From: Bradyrhizobium sp. CB1717
GTDB taxonomy: Bacteria; Pseudomonadota; Alphaproteobacteria; Rhizobiales; Xanthobacteraceae
Direction: 5' to 3'
Assembly: GCF_029714325.1 (NCBI RefSeq)
Contig: NZ_CP121666.1
Span: 1,116,001 to 1,180,000 of the forward strand
DNA length: 64,000 bases
The notes under the pieces were generated by a model, which was not told the DNA's origin, did no database searches, and was given only the letters and a program-made list of their open reading frames with translations. The translations under genes were made by a program, and so were the position numbers. Positions 37,849 to 47,269 of this stretch are shown one piece after another. The stretch's first letter is position 1. Each line of letters starts with the position of its first letter.

Positions 37849-37950
37849 CGTCATTCCCCGCGAAAGCGGGGAATCCAGTACGCCGCGGCTCCTCGGCTCA
37901 ATCACTGACGTTTCGGCGTACTGGGGCGCCCGGTCAAGCCGGGCGACGAC
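37849..37950. repeat. Intergenic 'gtcattccccgcgaaagcggggaatccagta' type repeat, copy 1
   Basis: Left hairpin ccccgc-gaaa-gcgggg, then a central stretch, then gtactggggcgcccggtcaagccgggcgac. Related copies at 40557, 45596 and 61424. Confidence 0.75.
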
Positions 37951-37963
37951 ACCGAGAGCTCAG

Positions 37964-39031
37964 CTACTCCGCCGCCTGCAACACCGGCCCTGCCTTCTTC
38001 GGCGCGATCCAGAATACGTCCGGCCGCTCGAACAGGAAGTGCGCGTTGAGCCGCAAGGCAACCTGCCAGATCACAAGGGATCCGATCACGCCGGCGATGG
38101 TGACGATCAGCGACACCGCGCCGATATCAGGGATGATGCCGGTGCGGAGCAGCAGGGTTCGTGTCGCCGCCATTGGCAGGAAGAAGGCGAGATAGATCAC
38201 GATGGAATGCTCGCCGCAGAAGCGGAAGAAGTTCAGCCAATGCGCGCGCGCGAGCAGCGTGCCGGTCGTGATGATGGCGCAGGCGCCGGCGAAGCCGAGC
38301 ACAAGCGACACGATCTTCCATTCGCTCGCGCCGATTGCGACGAGGCCGGCATTGACCAGCGCCCAGGCCGCGAGCGCTGCGAGCGCCCATGCAGGATGGC
38401 TGCGCGCGCGATCCGACAGTGCGAACACGTAAGGCGCGAACAGATAGCCCGAATAGAAATAGACGAAGCGCGCGCAGAACTCGTCGATCGCGGTCCAGCC
38501 GGTCGTGATGCGCGCCGTCTCCAGCGCTGCGGCAATGAGCCAGATCGCGAGCGGCGGAAGTTTGCGTGTCGATTTTGTGACGACAAAGAAGACCGGCAAC
38601 AGATAGATGAACCAGAGCGTGCCGAACGGCTCGATGAAGGATTCGAGGTACCGGAGGCCGACCTCGCGCCAGCTCGTCTCCGCGGCAAACGCGGGCGCCT
38701 TGAAGCCGAACTGGATTGTCACCCAGACGACATAAAAATAGGCGAAATGCATCACCTTGCGGTCGAGATAGGTTCGCCAGTCGCGGTCGATCACGAGCGG
38801 CAGGAACAGGCCCGAAATCAGGAAGAAATCCGGCATCCGGAACGGCTTTGCGAAGGCCACGACGACATGCATGAAACCGGTCTCGCCGGCGGCGAGCTCG
38901 ACCCCCAGCACCGAATGCATCATCACGACCATGACGATGCAGATGCCCTTGGCATAGTCGATCCAGTCGACACGCGCGGCGGCAGGGGCCTTGGAGAGCC
39001 CGTGTGCTGCGATTGTGCCTGATGAAGCCAT
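37964..39031 (-). CDS. Acyltransferase family 3 membrane protein (OpgC/OafA-like)
   Basis: 355 residues with about ten transmembrane helices. It begins with a cytoplasmic tail and DWIDYAKGICIVMVVMMHSV, where the YAKG...MMHS motif contains the conserved His of acyltransferase-3 enzymes. PFRMPDFFLISGLFLP is also typical. These enzymes O-acylate or O-succinylate exported glycans such as exopolysaccharide or periplasmic glucan. It is divergent from the UDP-glucose dehydrogenase gene, which supports a polysaccharide role. The substrate is unknown. Confidence 0.87.
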   Translation of the reverse strand: MASSGTIAAHGLSKAPAAARVDWIDYAKGICIVMVVMMHSVLGVELAAGETGFMHVVVAFAKPFRMPDFFLISGLFLPLVIDRDWRTYLDRKVMHFAYFYVVWVTIQFGFKAPAFAAETSWREVGLRYLESFIEPFGTLWFIYLLPVFFVVTKSTRKLPPLAIWLIAAALETARITTGWTAIDEFCARFVYFYSGYLFAPYVFALSDRARSHPAWALAALAAWALVNAGLVAIGASEWKIVSLVLGFAGACAIITTGTLLARAHWLNFFRFCGEHSIVIYLAFFLPMAATRTLLLRTGIIPDIGAVSLIVTIAGVIGSLVIWQVALRLNAHFLFERPDVFWIAPKKAGPVLQAAE

Positions 39032-39225
39032 GGTGTCCCTTTTCGAGCCGTATTCCGCCCGTCCCTGTATGGGCGTGGGGCAGTTTGAAGCCCCGCGGTT
39101 TCAGACTTCTTTACCGGTTCAATTCACGTGCCGGTTTTTGCGTCGCTGACGGTTCCCTTCCACCGGGAAAATGCTAAACCGCCCCACATTGGGGTTTCGT
39201 TAACCAAGCCAAAACAGGTTTTTTC
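39032..39225. promoter_or_regulatory. Divergent promoter region, acyltransferase/UDP-glucose dehydrogenase
   Basis: 194 bp. Contains a CCCCA-N3-TGGGG inverted repeat (39182-39194) about 30 bp upstream of the dehydrogenase start, followed by GTTAACC. No regulator is assigned. Confidence 0.4.
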
Positions 39226-40542
39226 ATGCGAATCGCGATGATCGGAACGGGCTATGTGGGACTGGTGTCCGGAGCCTGCTTTGCGGATTTCGGTCACGAC
39301 GTCACCTGCGTCGACAAGGACGAGAGGAAGATCGCGGCCCTGCACCGCGGCGAGATCCCGATCTACGAGCCCGGCCTCGACGAGCTGGTCGCAACCAACG
39401 TCAAGGCCAAGCGGCTCGACTTCACCACCGACCTGTCGAAGCCGGTCGCCGATGCGGACGCCGTGTTCATCGCGGTCGGCACGCCCTCGCGCCGCGGCGA
39501 CGGTCACGCCGACCTGTCTTACGTCTATGCCGCCGCGAAAGAGATCGCGCAGTCGTTGACCGGCTTCACCGTCGTGGTGACGAAGTCGACCGTGCCCGTC
39601 GGCACCGGCGACGAGGTCGAGCGCATCATCCGCGAGACCAACCCGAAGGCGGACGTCGTGGTCGCCTCCAACCCCGAATTCCTGCGCGAGGGCGCGGCGA
39701 TCCGCGACTTCAAGTTCCCCGACCGCGTCGTGGTCGGCACCTCGGACGAGCGCGGCCGCAAGGTGATGGGCGACATCTATCGCCCGCTGTCGCTGAACCA
39801 GGCGCCGCTGATGTTCACCGCGCGCCGCACCGCGGAGATGATCAAATACGCCGCGAACGCCTTTCTCGCGACCAAGATCACCTTCATCAACGAGATCGCG
39901 GACCTCTCGGAGAAGGTCGGCGCCAACGTGCAGGAGGTCGCACGCGGCATTGGCCTCGACAACCGCATCGGCACCAAGTTCCTGCATGCCGGTCCCGGCT
40001 TTGGCGGCTCGTGCTTCCCGAAGGACACCAAGGCGCTGATCAAGATCGCGCAGGACTACGACGTGTCCTTGCGCATCGTCGAATCCGTGCTTGCCGTGAA
40101 CGAGAACCGCAAGCGCGCCATGGCGCGGAAAGTGAGTCAGGCGCTCGGCGGAGGCTTGCGCGGCAAGACCATCGCCGTGCTCGGCCTGACCTTCAAGCCC
40201 GACACCGACGACATGCGCGACGCGCCGTCGATCCCACTCGTCACCGGCCTGATCGACATGGGCGCGAACGTGAAGGCGTTCGATCCCGTCGGCATGGAGC
40301 AGGCGAAGGGTGAGCTGCCCAACATCACCTATTGCGAGGACGCCTATTCCTGCGCGCAAGGCGCCGATGCCCTCGTCATCGTCACCGAGTGGGTGCAGTT
40401 CCGCGCGCTCGATCTCGACCGGCTGAAGGCGGCCATGGCGCAGCCCGTCGTCGTCGACCTCCGCAACATCTACAGCCCCGAGGACATGCGCGCGGCCGGC
40501 TTCACCTATGAGAGCGTCGGCCGCCCGTCGGCGCAGGGCTGA
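39226..40542 (+). CDS. UDP-glucose 6-dehydrogenase
   Basis: 438 residues. The NAD-binding Rossmann start is MRIAMIGTGYVGLVSGACFA. The catalytic Cys263 lies in GFGGSCFPKDTKAL, with TKSTVPVGTGDEV and the C-terminal FKPDTDDMRDAPS of the family. It oxidises UDP-glucose to UDP-glucuronate for exopolysaccharide, LPS or rhamnose/xylose precursors. Would be ugd, udg or rkpK in other species. Single gene; a repeat follows. Confidence 0.95.
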   Translation: MRIAMIGTGYVGLVSGACFADFGHDVTCVDKDERKIAALHRGEIPIYEPGLDELVATNVKAKRLDFTTDLSKPVADADAVFIAVGTPSRRGDGHADLSYVYAAAKEIAQSLTGFTVVVTKSTVPVGTGDEVERIIRETNPKADVVVASNPEFLREGAAIRDFKFPDRVVVGTSDERGRKVMGDIYRPLSLNQAPLMFTARRTAEMIKYAANAFLATKITFINEIADLSEKVGANVQEVARGIGLDNRIGTKFLHAGPGFGGSCFPKDTKALIKIAQDYDVSLRIVESVLAVNENRKRAMARKVSQALGGGLRGKTIAVLGLTFKPDTDDMRDAPSIPLVTGLIDMGANVKAFDPVGMEQAKGELPNITYCEDAYSCAQGADALVIVTEWVQFRALDLDRLKAAMAQPVVVDLRNIYSPEDMRAAGFTYESVGRPSAQG

Positions 40543-40556
40543 TCGTTACACACGAT

Positions 40557-40675
40557 TGTCATACCCCGCGAAGGCGGGGTATCCAGTACAGACGGATTTC
40601 GGGATGGCCGGGATCTGAATTGACTGGATCGTCCACCCCCGCGCGCGGTTGCGCGCAAGGTGGACGATGACGGAC
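40557..40675. repeat. Intergenic 'gtcataccccgcgaaggcgggg' repeat, copy 2
   Basis: Left hairpin accccgc-gaa-ggcggggt, right part gatcgtccacccccgcgcgc/gcgcgcaaggtggacgatgacgg. The right end runs to just before the hrpB start. Confidence 0.78.
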
Positions 40676-40683
40676 CGAGACTA

Positions 40684-43158
40684 TTGCCCCGCAGTTTCGA
40701 CACGCCCCTCCCGATCGATGCCGTGCTCGACGACTTGTCGCGCACGCTGGATCAGCACAATGCCGCCGTGCTGGTAGCGCCTCCCGGTGCCGGCAAGACC
40801 ACGCGCGTGCCGCTGGCGTTGCTCGATGCGCCCTGGGCCAAAGGCAAGAAGATCATCGTGCTGGAGCCGCGCCGCATCGCTGCGCGGGCCAGCGCCGACC
40901 GCATGGCCAAATCGCTCGGCGAGCGTGCCGGCGAGACCGTCGGTTATCGCGTCCGCTTCGGCTCAAAAATCTCGCGGGCGACGCGCATCGAGGTGGTGAC
41001 CGAGGGCATTTTTACCCGCCAGATCCTCGACGACCCTGAACTCTCCGGCGTTGCCGCGATCCTGTTCGACGAATTCCACGAGCGCTCGCTCGATGCCGAC
41101 ATGGGCCTTGCACTGGCGCGCGATGCACAGACCGGTCTGCGAGAAGACCTGCGCATTCTCGTGATGTCGGCCACGCTCGATGGCGCGCGCGTGGCAAAAC
41201 TGCTGGGCGAAGCGCCCGTCGTCGAGAGCGAGGGCCGCGCCTTTCCGGTCGAGACGCGCTATCTCGGCCGCAAGGCGGATGCGCCGATCGAACGGCAGAT
41301 GGCCGATGCCATCGCATCCGCACTCCGCGCCGACAGCGGCTCGGTGCTGGCGTTCCTGCCAGGCGCCGCCGAGATCCGCCGCACCCAGAATTTCCTTAGT
41401 GAGCGCGTGCAGGACGCCAGCATCGAGATCGTGCCGCTGTTCGGCGCGCTCGATGCCGCCGTGCAGGACCGCGCCATCGCGCCGGCGCCGAAGGGCACGC
41501 GAAAAGTGGTGTTGGCAACCTCGATCGCGGAGACCTCGCTCACCATCGAGGGCGTGCGCATCGTGGTCGATTCCGGTCTCGCCCGCGTGCCGCGCTACGA
41601 GCCGGATATCGGCCTGACCCGGCTTGAAACCGTGCGCGCCGCGCGTGCGGCGGTGGACCAGCGCCGCGGCCGCGCCGGCCGCACCGAGCCCGGCGTCTGC
41701 TACCGGCTGTGGGACGAGCCGCAGACGGCCTCGCTCGCGCCCTACACCCAGCCGGAAATTTTGAGCGCCGATCTGTCCTCGCTGGTGCTCGATCTCGCGC
41801 AATGGGGCGTCACTGATCCCGCCGCGCTGTCATTCCTCGATCCGCCGCCGCAGCCGGCCTGGAAGGAAGCAAAAGGCCTGCTCTCCGAGCTCAACGCGCT
41901 CGACGCCGACGGCCGTATCACCGCCGAGGGCAAGAGCCTGCGCGCGCTGGCGCTGCCGCCGCGCCTGGCACGCATGATCGTGGATTCGCATCGCGCCGGC
42001 GAGGGCGAGGCCGCCGCTGAGATCGCGGCCATCATCACCGAGCGCGGGCTCGGCGGCGACAGTGTCGATCTCGAGCACCGGCGCGACCAGTTTCGCCGCG
42101 ACCGCTCGCCGCGCGCCGCGAGCGCACGCGATCTGGCGCGACGCTGGGCCTCGCAGGTGGCAGCGTCCGAGAAGGCAGGGCAGCAGGACGATCTCTCCAC
42201 CGGCCTGATGCTCGCCTATGCCTTCCCGGACCGCGTCGCGCGCAATCGCGGCAATGGCAGCTTCGTGCTCGCCAATGGTCGTGGTGCGGCTGTGGAGCAG
42301 ACATCCTCGCTCGCGCGCGCGCCCTATATCGCGATCGGCGAGATGACGGGAACAGCGGCGAGCGGCCGCATCCTGCTCGCCGCGCAAATCACCCAGGACG
42401 AGATCGAGCTTCACTTCGCCGAGCATATCGAGAGCGCCGACGAGATCTCCTTCGACCGCGGCGCGATGGCGCTGCGCGCGCGGCGCAAGCGCGCGCTGCA
42501 TGCGATCACGCTCTCCGAGGCGACGCTTGCCGTGTCGCCTTCGGAAGAAACCGCGCGCATCTTTGCGGACGGGCTGATCGCCGCCGGCCTCGATCGGTTG
42601 CCCTGGTCGAAGGCCGCCAAACAATGGCGCGACCGCGTCATGTTCCTGCGCAAGGCCGAAGGCGACAGCTGGCCGGATCTGTCCGACGACGGTCTGATCG
42701 CGCGGCGCGACGATTGGCTGGTGCCGGCGCTCTATGACAAGATCACGCTCAAGGACATTTCCCCCGGCGATCTCTCCGATGCGCTGATGGCGCTGCTGCC
42801 GTGGGAGATGCGCGCGCGGCTCGACCGCGAGGCGCCGACGCATTTCGAGGCGCCGACGGGCAGCGTGCTCGCGATCGACTACGAGGCCGAGCAGGGCCCG
42901 ACCATCGCGGTCCGGCTGCAGGAATTGTTCGGCCTGAACACCCATCCGTCGATCGCGGCCGGCAAGGTGCCGCTGGTGCTGGAATTGCTGTCGCCGGCAC
43001 AGCGCCCGGTGCAGGTGACGCGCGATCTTCCCGGCTTCTGGCGCGGCAGCTATGCGGCAGTCCGCTCCGACCTGCGCGGCCGCTATCCGCGCCACCCTTG
43101 GCCGGACGATCCCGCGAGCGCGCTGCCGACCCGCCGGGCAAAGCCGCGCGGGACGTGA
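40684..43158 (+). CDS. hrpB: ATP-dependent helicase HrpB
   Basis: 824 residues from the TTG at 40684. The GTG at 40660 lies inside the repeat element, and the conserved protein starts at PRSFDTPLPIDAVLDDL, so the later start is preferred. Helicase motifs: PPGAGKTTRVPLALL (I), DEFHERSLDAD (II, DEFH), MSATLDG (III), ATSIAETSLTIEGV (V) and QRRGRAGRTEPG (VI). HrpB-specific C-terminal domain is full length. A DEAH-type RNA helicase of unclear role, often near penicillin-binding protein genes elsewhere. Confidence 0.93.
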   Translation: MPRSFDTPLPIDAVLDDLSRTLDQHNAAVLVAPPGAGKTTRVPLALLDAPWAKGKKIIVLEPRRIAARASADRMAKSLGERAGETVGYRVRFGSKISRATRIEVVTEGIFTRQILDDPELSGVAAILFDEFHERSLDADMGLALARDAQTGLREDLRILVMSATLDGARVAKLLGEAPVVESEGRAFPVETRYLGRKADAPIERQMADAIASALRADSGSVLAFLPGAAEIRRTQNFLSERVQDASIEIVPLFGALDAAVQDRAIAPAPKGTRKVVLATSIAETSLTIEGVRIVVDSGLARVPRYEPDIGLTRLETVRAARAAVDQRRGRAGRTEPGVCYRLWDEPQTASLAPYTQPEILSADLSSLVLDLAQWGVTDPAALSFLDPPPQPAWKEAKGLLSELNALDADGRITAEGKSLRALALPPRLARMIVDSHRAGEGEAAAEIAAIITERGLGGDSVDLEHRRDQFRRDRSPRAASARDLARRWASQVAASEKAGQQDDLSTGLMLAYAFPDRVARNRGNGSFVLANGRGAAVEQTSSLARAPYIAIGEMTGTAASGRILLAAQITQDEIELHFAEHIESADEISFDRGAMALRARRKRALHAITLSEATLAVSPSEETARIFADGLIAAGLDRLPWSKAAKQWRDRVMFLRKAEGDSWPDLSDDGLIARRDDWLVPALYDKITLKDISPGDLSDALMALLPWEMRARLDREAPTHFEAPTGSVLAIDYEAEQGPTIAVRLQELFGLNTHPSIAAGKVPLVLELLSPAQRPVQVTRDLPGFWRGSYAAVRSDLRGRYPRHPWPDDPASALPTRRAKPRGT

Positions 43159-43159
43159 G

Positions 43160-43212
43160 TTGTCTTCTCCCTCGCCCCGCTCTTGCGGGGAGAGGGGCGG
43201 GGAGAGGTTTAA
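43160..43212. repeat. Short 'ccctcgccccgctcttgcggggagaggggcgggg' hairpin
   Basis: Truncated member of the ccctctcccc family just past the hrpB stop; it may serve as its terminator although a T run is lacking. Confidence 0.6.
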
Positions 43213-43333
43213 GTCGCCGCATTAACCGTCCGCTCATCCTTTTCGCCAAAATGGCGAGGTCCTGGCCGCGGCTCCGCTCGCGGGCGAACGGGTTGCGTGG
43301 TGAAATCGAGCGTTCCGGCTCGGAAGTGGTGTG

Positions 43334-43846
43334 ATGCGTAACATTATGATCTTCGCGGCCATCATGATCGGCCTCGGCACTTTCATGGCGCAGATGGCCG
43401 ACAGGGTGAGCTCCGCCTCCGCCACGTCAGTGCCGCGCACGACGGTTGCTGTTGCCGCCGCAGCGCCTGCGGGAGGCCGGAGCCTCACCATTTCCCGCGA
43501 CGGCCGCGGGCACTTCCAGACCGAAGGTCGGATCGACGGGCAGCGCATCGGCTTCATGGTCGATACCGGCGCCTCCGTCGTCGCGCTGAACGAGTCCTCG
43601 GCGGCCCGCTTCGGGCTGCGCCCCTCGCGCGGCGAATACAACGCCACCGTCTCCACCGCCAACGGCACCATCAAGGCCGCGCGTACCCGCATCGCCATGC
43701 TCGATGTCGGCGGCCTCATCGTGCGCGATGTCGACGCCATGGTGCTGCCCGACGAGGCGCTGTCGGAAAACCTGCTCGGCCTCTCCTTCCTGTCCCGCCT
43801 CAAGCGCTTTGAATATGCCAACGGGCAGATGGTGCTGGAGCAGTAA
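43334..43846 (+). CDS. Retropepsin-like aspartic protease (TIGR02281 family)
   Basis: 170 residues. An N-terminal membrane anchor (NIMIFAAIMIGLGTFMAQMA), a Ser/Ala/Pro linker and a single retroviral-type aspartic protease domain. The active site is FMVDTGASVVALN with Asp77; it would act as a homodimer. GLRPSRGEYNATVSTANGTIKA and ENLLGLSFLSRL match the clan AA TIGR02281 family. Anchored on the periplasmic side by inference. The start at 43334 (ATG) follows GGAAG. Substrate unknown. Confidence 0.88.
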   Translation: MRNIMIFAAIMIGLGTFMAQMADRVSSASATSVPRTTVAVAAAAPAGGRSLTISRDGRGHFQTEGRIDGQRIGFMVDTGASVVALNESSAARFGLRPSRGEYNATVSTANGTIKAARTRIAMLDVGGLIVRDVDAMVLPDEALSENLLGLSFLSRLKRFEYANGQMVLEQ

Positions 43847-44054
43847 GTCGCGTCATGCGCTCCCTAGCGCGTTGACGAATGGCCATTCGCGAGAACTTTT
43901 TGAACGGAATGGGCGCAAGCCCAGCGCAGGATCGCGTGTCCCCGTTACCAAACTGCCGCAATTATCGGCCATAAGCCTTCATTCCCGCCTTCCGCAGCGG
44001 CCCGGCATTCGCTAAGGCTGCATCAATTCCTGCCCTTTTCACGAGACCGTCTCA

Positions 44055-45554
44055 ATGTTTCCCAAGCCGAAACCCGTCTTGCTGCCCAACACCTACGCCT
44101 TCGAATCCGAGCCGATGGTGAAGCCCACCGGCTTTCGCGAATACGACGCGCGCTGGTTGTTCCAGAAGGAAATCAACCTGATGGGTGTGCAGGCGCTCGG
44201 CATGGGCCTGGGCGCGCTGATCGCCGAGCTCGGCGTCAGCCAAGAGATCGTCACCGGTCATGATTTCCGTGGTTATTCGGCCTCGATCAAATACGCGCTG
44301 ATCTCCGGCCTGATGGCGGCGGGCTGCAAGGTGCATGATATTGGCCTTGCGGTGACGCCGATGGCCTATTTCGCGCAGTTCGATCTCGACGTGCCCTGCG
44401 TCGCCATGGTCACGGCCTCGCACAACGACAATGGCTGGACCGGCGTGAAGATGGGCGCCAACCGCCCGTTGACCTTCGGCCCCGACGAGATGACGCGGTT
44501 GAAGGAGATCGTGCTCAATGCCGAGTTCAAGAACAAGGCCGGCGGCGCCTACCAGTTCCACGAGAATTATCCGGCGCGCTACATCGCCGATCTCACCAAT
44601 CGTCCGAAGCTTAAGCGCAAGCTGAAGGTCGTCGCGGCTTGCGGCAACGGCACTGCCGGCGCGTTCGCGCCGCAGGTGCTGGAAGCGATCGGCTGCGAGG
44701 TGATTCCGCTCGACACCGAGCTCGATCACACCTTCCCGAAATACAATCCGAACCCCGAAGACATGGAGATGCTGCACGCGATCCGCGACGCCGTGCTGCA
44801 TCACAAGGCCGATGTCGGCCTCGGCTTCGACGGCGACGGCGACCGCTGCGGCGTCGTCGACAACACCGGCGAGGAGATCTTTGCCGACAAGGTCGGCGTG
44901 ATGCTGGCGCGCGACATGTCGGCGATCCACGAGGACGCACAGTTCATCGTCGACGTGAAGTCGACCGGCCTCTTCATCACCGATCCCGTGCTGCAGAAGC
45001 AGGGCGCCAAGACCGCCTATTGGAAGACCGGCCATTCCTACATGAAGCGCCGTACCAACGAGACCGGCGCGCTCGCCGGCTTCGAGAAGTCCGGCCACTT
45101 CTTCTTCAACAAGCCGTATGGCCGTGGCTATGACGACGGTCTCGTGTCGGCGATCGCGATCTGCGACATGCTCGACCGCGCGCCCGGCAAGTCGATGGCC
45201 GATCTGAAGGACGCGCTGCCGAAGACCTGGTCGTCGCCGACCATGTCGCCGCATTGCGCCGACGAGACCAAGTACGGCGTCATCGACAAGGTGGTGAAGC
45301 ATTTTGAGGGCCTGCAGGCCAAGGGCGCGAAAATCGGCGGCCAGTCGATCCGCGATCTCGTCACCGTCAACGGCGTGCGCGTCACGGTCGAGGACGGCAG
45401 CTGGGGCCTGGTACGCGCGTCCTCCAACAAGCCCGAGCTCGTCGTCGTGGTCGAGAGCCCGGTCTCCGAGCAGCGCATGCACGACATGTTCGAGATGGTG
45501 AACAGCGTGCTGCGCACGCATCCCGAAGTCGGCGAGTACAATCAGACGATTTGA
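44055..45554 (+). CDS. Phosphomannomutase/phosphoglucomutase
   Basis: 499 residues, alpha-D-phosphohexomutase superfamily. The phosphoserine is Ser122 in TASHNDNGWTGVK, the Mg loop is GFDGDGDRCG (about 257), the sugar-binding loop is EKSGHFFF and the C-terminal phosphate-binding region is RASSNKPELVVV. It interconverts mannose- or glucose-1- and 6-phosphates, feeding GDP-mannose or UDP-glucose and so exopolysaccharide and LPS. It fits functionally with the UDP-glucose dehydrogenase 3.5 kb away, although not in one operon. Confidence 0.92.
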   Translation: MFPKPKPVLLPNTYAFESEPMVKPTGFREYDARWLFQKEINLMGVQALGMGLGALIAELGVSQEIVTGHDFRGYSASIKYALISGLMAAGCKVHDIGLAVTPMAYFAQFDLDVPCVAMVTASHNDNGWTGVKMGANRPLTFGPDEMTRLKEIVLNAEFKNKAGGAYQFHENYPARYIADLTNRPKLKRKLKVVAACGNGTAGAFAPQVLEAIGCEVIPLDTELDHTFPKYNPNPEDMEMLHAIRDAVLHHKADVGLGFDGDGDRCGVVDNTGEEIFADKVGVMLARDMSAIHEDAQFIVDVKSTGLFITDPVLQKQGAKTAYWKTGHSYMKRRTNETGALAGFEKSGHFFFNKPYGRGYDDGLVSAIAICDMLDRAPGKSMADLKDALPKTWSSPTMSPHCADETKYGVIDKVVKHFEGLQAKGAKIGGQSIRDLVTVNGVRVTVEDGSWGLVRASSNKPELVVVVESPVSEQRMHDMFEMVNSVLRTHPEVGEYNQTI

Positions 45555-45595
45555 GAGGGTATCAGGGGAGCACAACCTGCGCCGCAAAGCTCCGC

Positions 45596-45702
45596 TGTCA
45601 TGCCCCGGCTTGACCGGGGGGCATCCAGTACGCCGTGGCCTCTCCGTATCTGATTGTCGTCTCTGGAATACTGGATCGCCCGGCAAGCCGGGCGATGACA
45701 GC
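45596..45702. repeat. Intergenic 'gtcatgccccggcttgaccgggg' repeat, copy 3
   Basis: Left hairpin gccccggcttgaccggggggc, right arm gatcgcccggcaagccgggcgatgaca. Between convergent phosphohexomutase and Lrp genes. Confidence 0.75.
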
Positions 45703-45732
45703 TTCCTTGTGGTGAGACGCGCGAACTAAGCT

Positions 45733-46242
45733 CTAAGCCGCCACCACTGCCGGGATCGGCAGCGCCGTCACCGACTTGATCTTCTCCATCGCGAAGCGCG
45801 AGGTGACGTTCTTCAGCGGCACGGCGCTGATCAGCTTCTTGTAGAAGATGTCGTAGGCCTGCATGTCCGCGACCACGACGCGCAGCATGTAATCGACGTC
45901 GCCGGCCATACGGTAGAATTCCATCACCTCCGGCATGGCGCTGACGGCCTCCGCGAACCGCTTCAGCCAGGCGTCGGAATGATCGGCGCTCTCGACCGAC
46001 ACGAACACGGAGATGCCGAGCCCGATCTTGTTCTGGTCGACCAGGGCCACCCGCTTCAGGATCACGCCATCGGCCTCCAGGCGCTGGATACGCTTCCAGC
46101 AGGGGGTCGAGGACAGCCCGACGCGGTCGCCGATCTCGGCGACGGACAGGGAGGCATCTTCCTGGAGTACCATCAGGATCTTGCGGTCGATGGCGTCGAG
46201 GCGGCGGCTGGTCTCGGGGATCTGGACAGCGGCATCAGTCAT
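45733..46242 (-). CDS. Lrp/AsnC family transcriptional regulator
   Basis: 169 residues from MTDAAVQIPETSRRLDAIDRK; a longer frame upstream is unsupported. The HTH is LDAIDRKILMVLQEDASLSV to VGLSSTPCWKRIQRLEADGVI, followed by the RAM effector domain (ISVFVSVES, MPEVMEFYRMAGDVDYMLRVVV). Such regulators sense amino acids. It is the last gene of the minus-strand HIT-nudC-PfkB run, 97 bp after the kinase gene, and may also have its own promoter. The ligand is unknown. Confidence 0.92.
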   Translation of the reverse strand: MTDAAVQIPETSRRLDAIDRKILMVLQEDASLSVAEIGDRVGLSSTPCWKRIQRLEADGVILKRVALVDQNKIGLGISVFVSVESADHSDAWLKRFAEAVSAMPEVMEFYRMAGDVDYMLRVVVADMQAYDIFYKKLISAVPLKNVTSRFAMEKIKSVTALPIPAVVAA

Positions 46243-46339
46243 TTGAAGAACTTTGTTCCATTTCAAGGGCTGATTTCCCTGATATAGAGAAAATCTTTCC
46301 ACAGCAAGCTCATAATCTCGGCGCGTCAGTGGAATCGCT

Positions 46340-47263
46340 CTAGGGTTGGCTAGGTAAAAATCCTTCAACTTCAATGCGTTGCGGGGCCGCCAGGCCGCCG
46401 CCATGGCGGGTGCATTTTAGCGCTGCGGCAGCCGCGGCGAATCGCAGCGCCTCCCGCACTCCCTTACCCTCGGCGAGGCAAAACGCGAATGCGCCATGGA
46501 AGACGTCGCCGGCGCCGAGCGTATCGACCGCCTCGACCGGGAAGGCCGGGGTCTCCTCGAGCGCGCCCGCCCCGTCGAGCCAGATCGTGCCTTGCGGGCC
46601 GCGGGTGGCGGCGAGGAAGGCCGGCGTCAGGCTTGCCAGGCGCTTCAACGCCTCGCCGTCATCGGCGATGCCGGCCGTCTCCTGCACCTGCTCGCTGGCG
46701 AACAGCAGGTGCGAGGCCGCGGTGAGCAGCTCGTCCTGCAACGACATCGCTCGGTCGACGCCGACGATGACGGGAATGCCGCGCCGGCGTGCCTCGGTGC
46801 AGAGATCAATGCAAAAGGCGCCGCAGCGGCTCTCGATCAGGACGGCCTGGCAATCGGCCAGCAGCTCGTCGGTGTCGGGCAGCTTCACGCCCCAGAGCGC
46901 GGGATCGCGAAAGATCGTGAGCGTCCGTTCGCCGGATGGCTCGATCATGATTGCGGACACCGGTGTGGTCAGGCCCGGCATGCGCACGATATGCGCAGTG
47001 TCGATGCCCTCCTGCGCCATCCGCGCCAGAATGAAAGCGCTCGACGTCTCCTGCGCATCGCCCATAGGACCTGCGAACGCGATGCGGCCGCCAAGTCGCG
47101 CCATCGCGATGGCGGCGTTGAGCGCATTGCCGCCGCAGATCTCGGCGAGATGTGTGGCGTTCGCCTTGCTGCCGCGCGCGGGCACGGCCTCGACCCGGAA
47201 GGTGAGGTCGCGCACGGGAATGCCGATGCAAAGGATGCGCGGCGCGAGCACAGATGGCGCCAT
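46340..47263 (-). CDS. PfkB/ribokinase family sugar kinase
   Basis: 307 residues. N-terminal RILCIGIPVRDLTFRVEAVP and GGNALNAAIAMARLGG form the substrate-binding Gly pair; the C-terminal signature DTLGAGDVFHGAFAFCLAEG holds the catalytic Asp. The family phosphorylates ribose, fructose, 2-keto-3-deoxygluconate and nucleosides. The start is 6 bp after the nudC stop, so the two are coupled. The substrate is not deducible. Confidence 0.9.
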   Translation of the reverse strand: MAPSVLAPRILCIGIPVRDLTFRVEAVPARGSKANATHLAEICGGNALNAAIAMARLGGRIAFAGPMGDAQETSSAFILARMAQEGIDTAHIVRMPGLTTPVSAIMIEPSGERTLTIFRDPALWGVKLPDTDELLADCQAVLIESRCGAFCIDLCTEARRRGIPVIVGVDRAMSLQDELLTAASHLLFASEQVQETAGIADDGEALKRLASLTPAFLAATRGPQGTIWLDGAGALEETPAFPVEAVDTLGAGDVFHGAFAFCLAEGKGVREALRFAAAAAALKCTRHGGGLAAPQRIEVEGFLPSQP

Positions 47264-47269
47264 CGGCGG

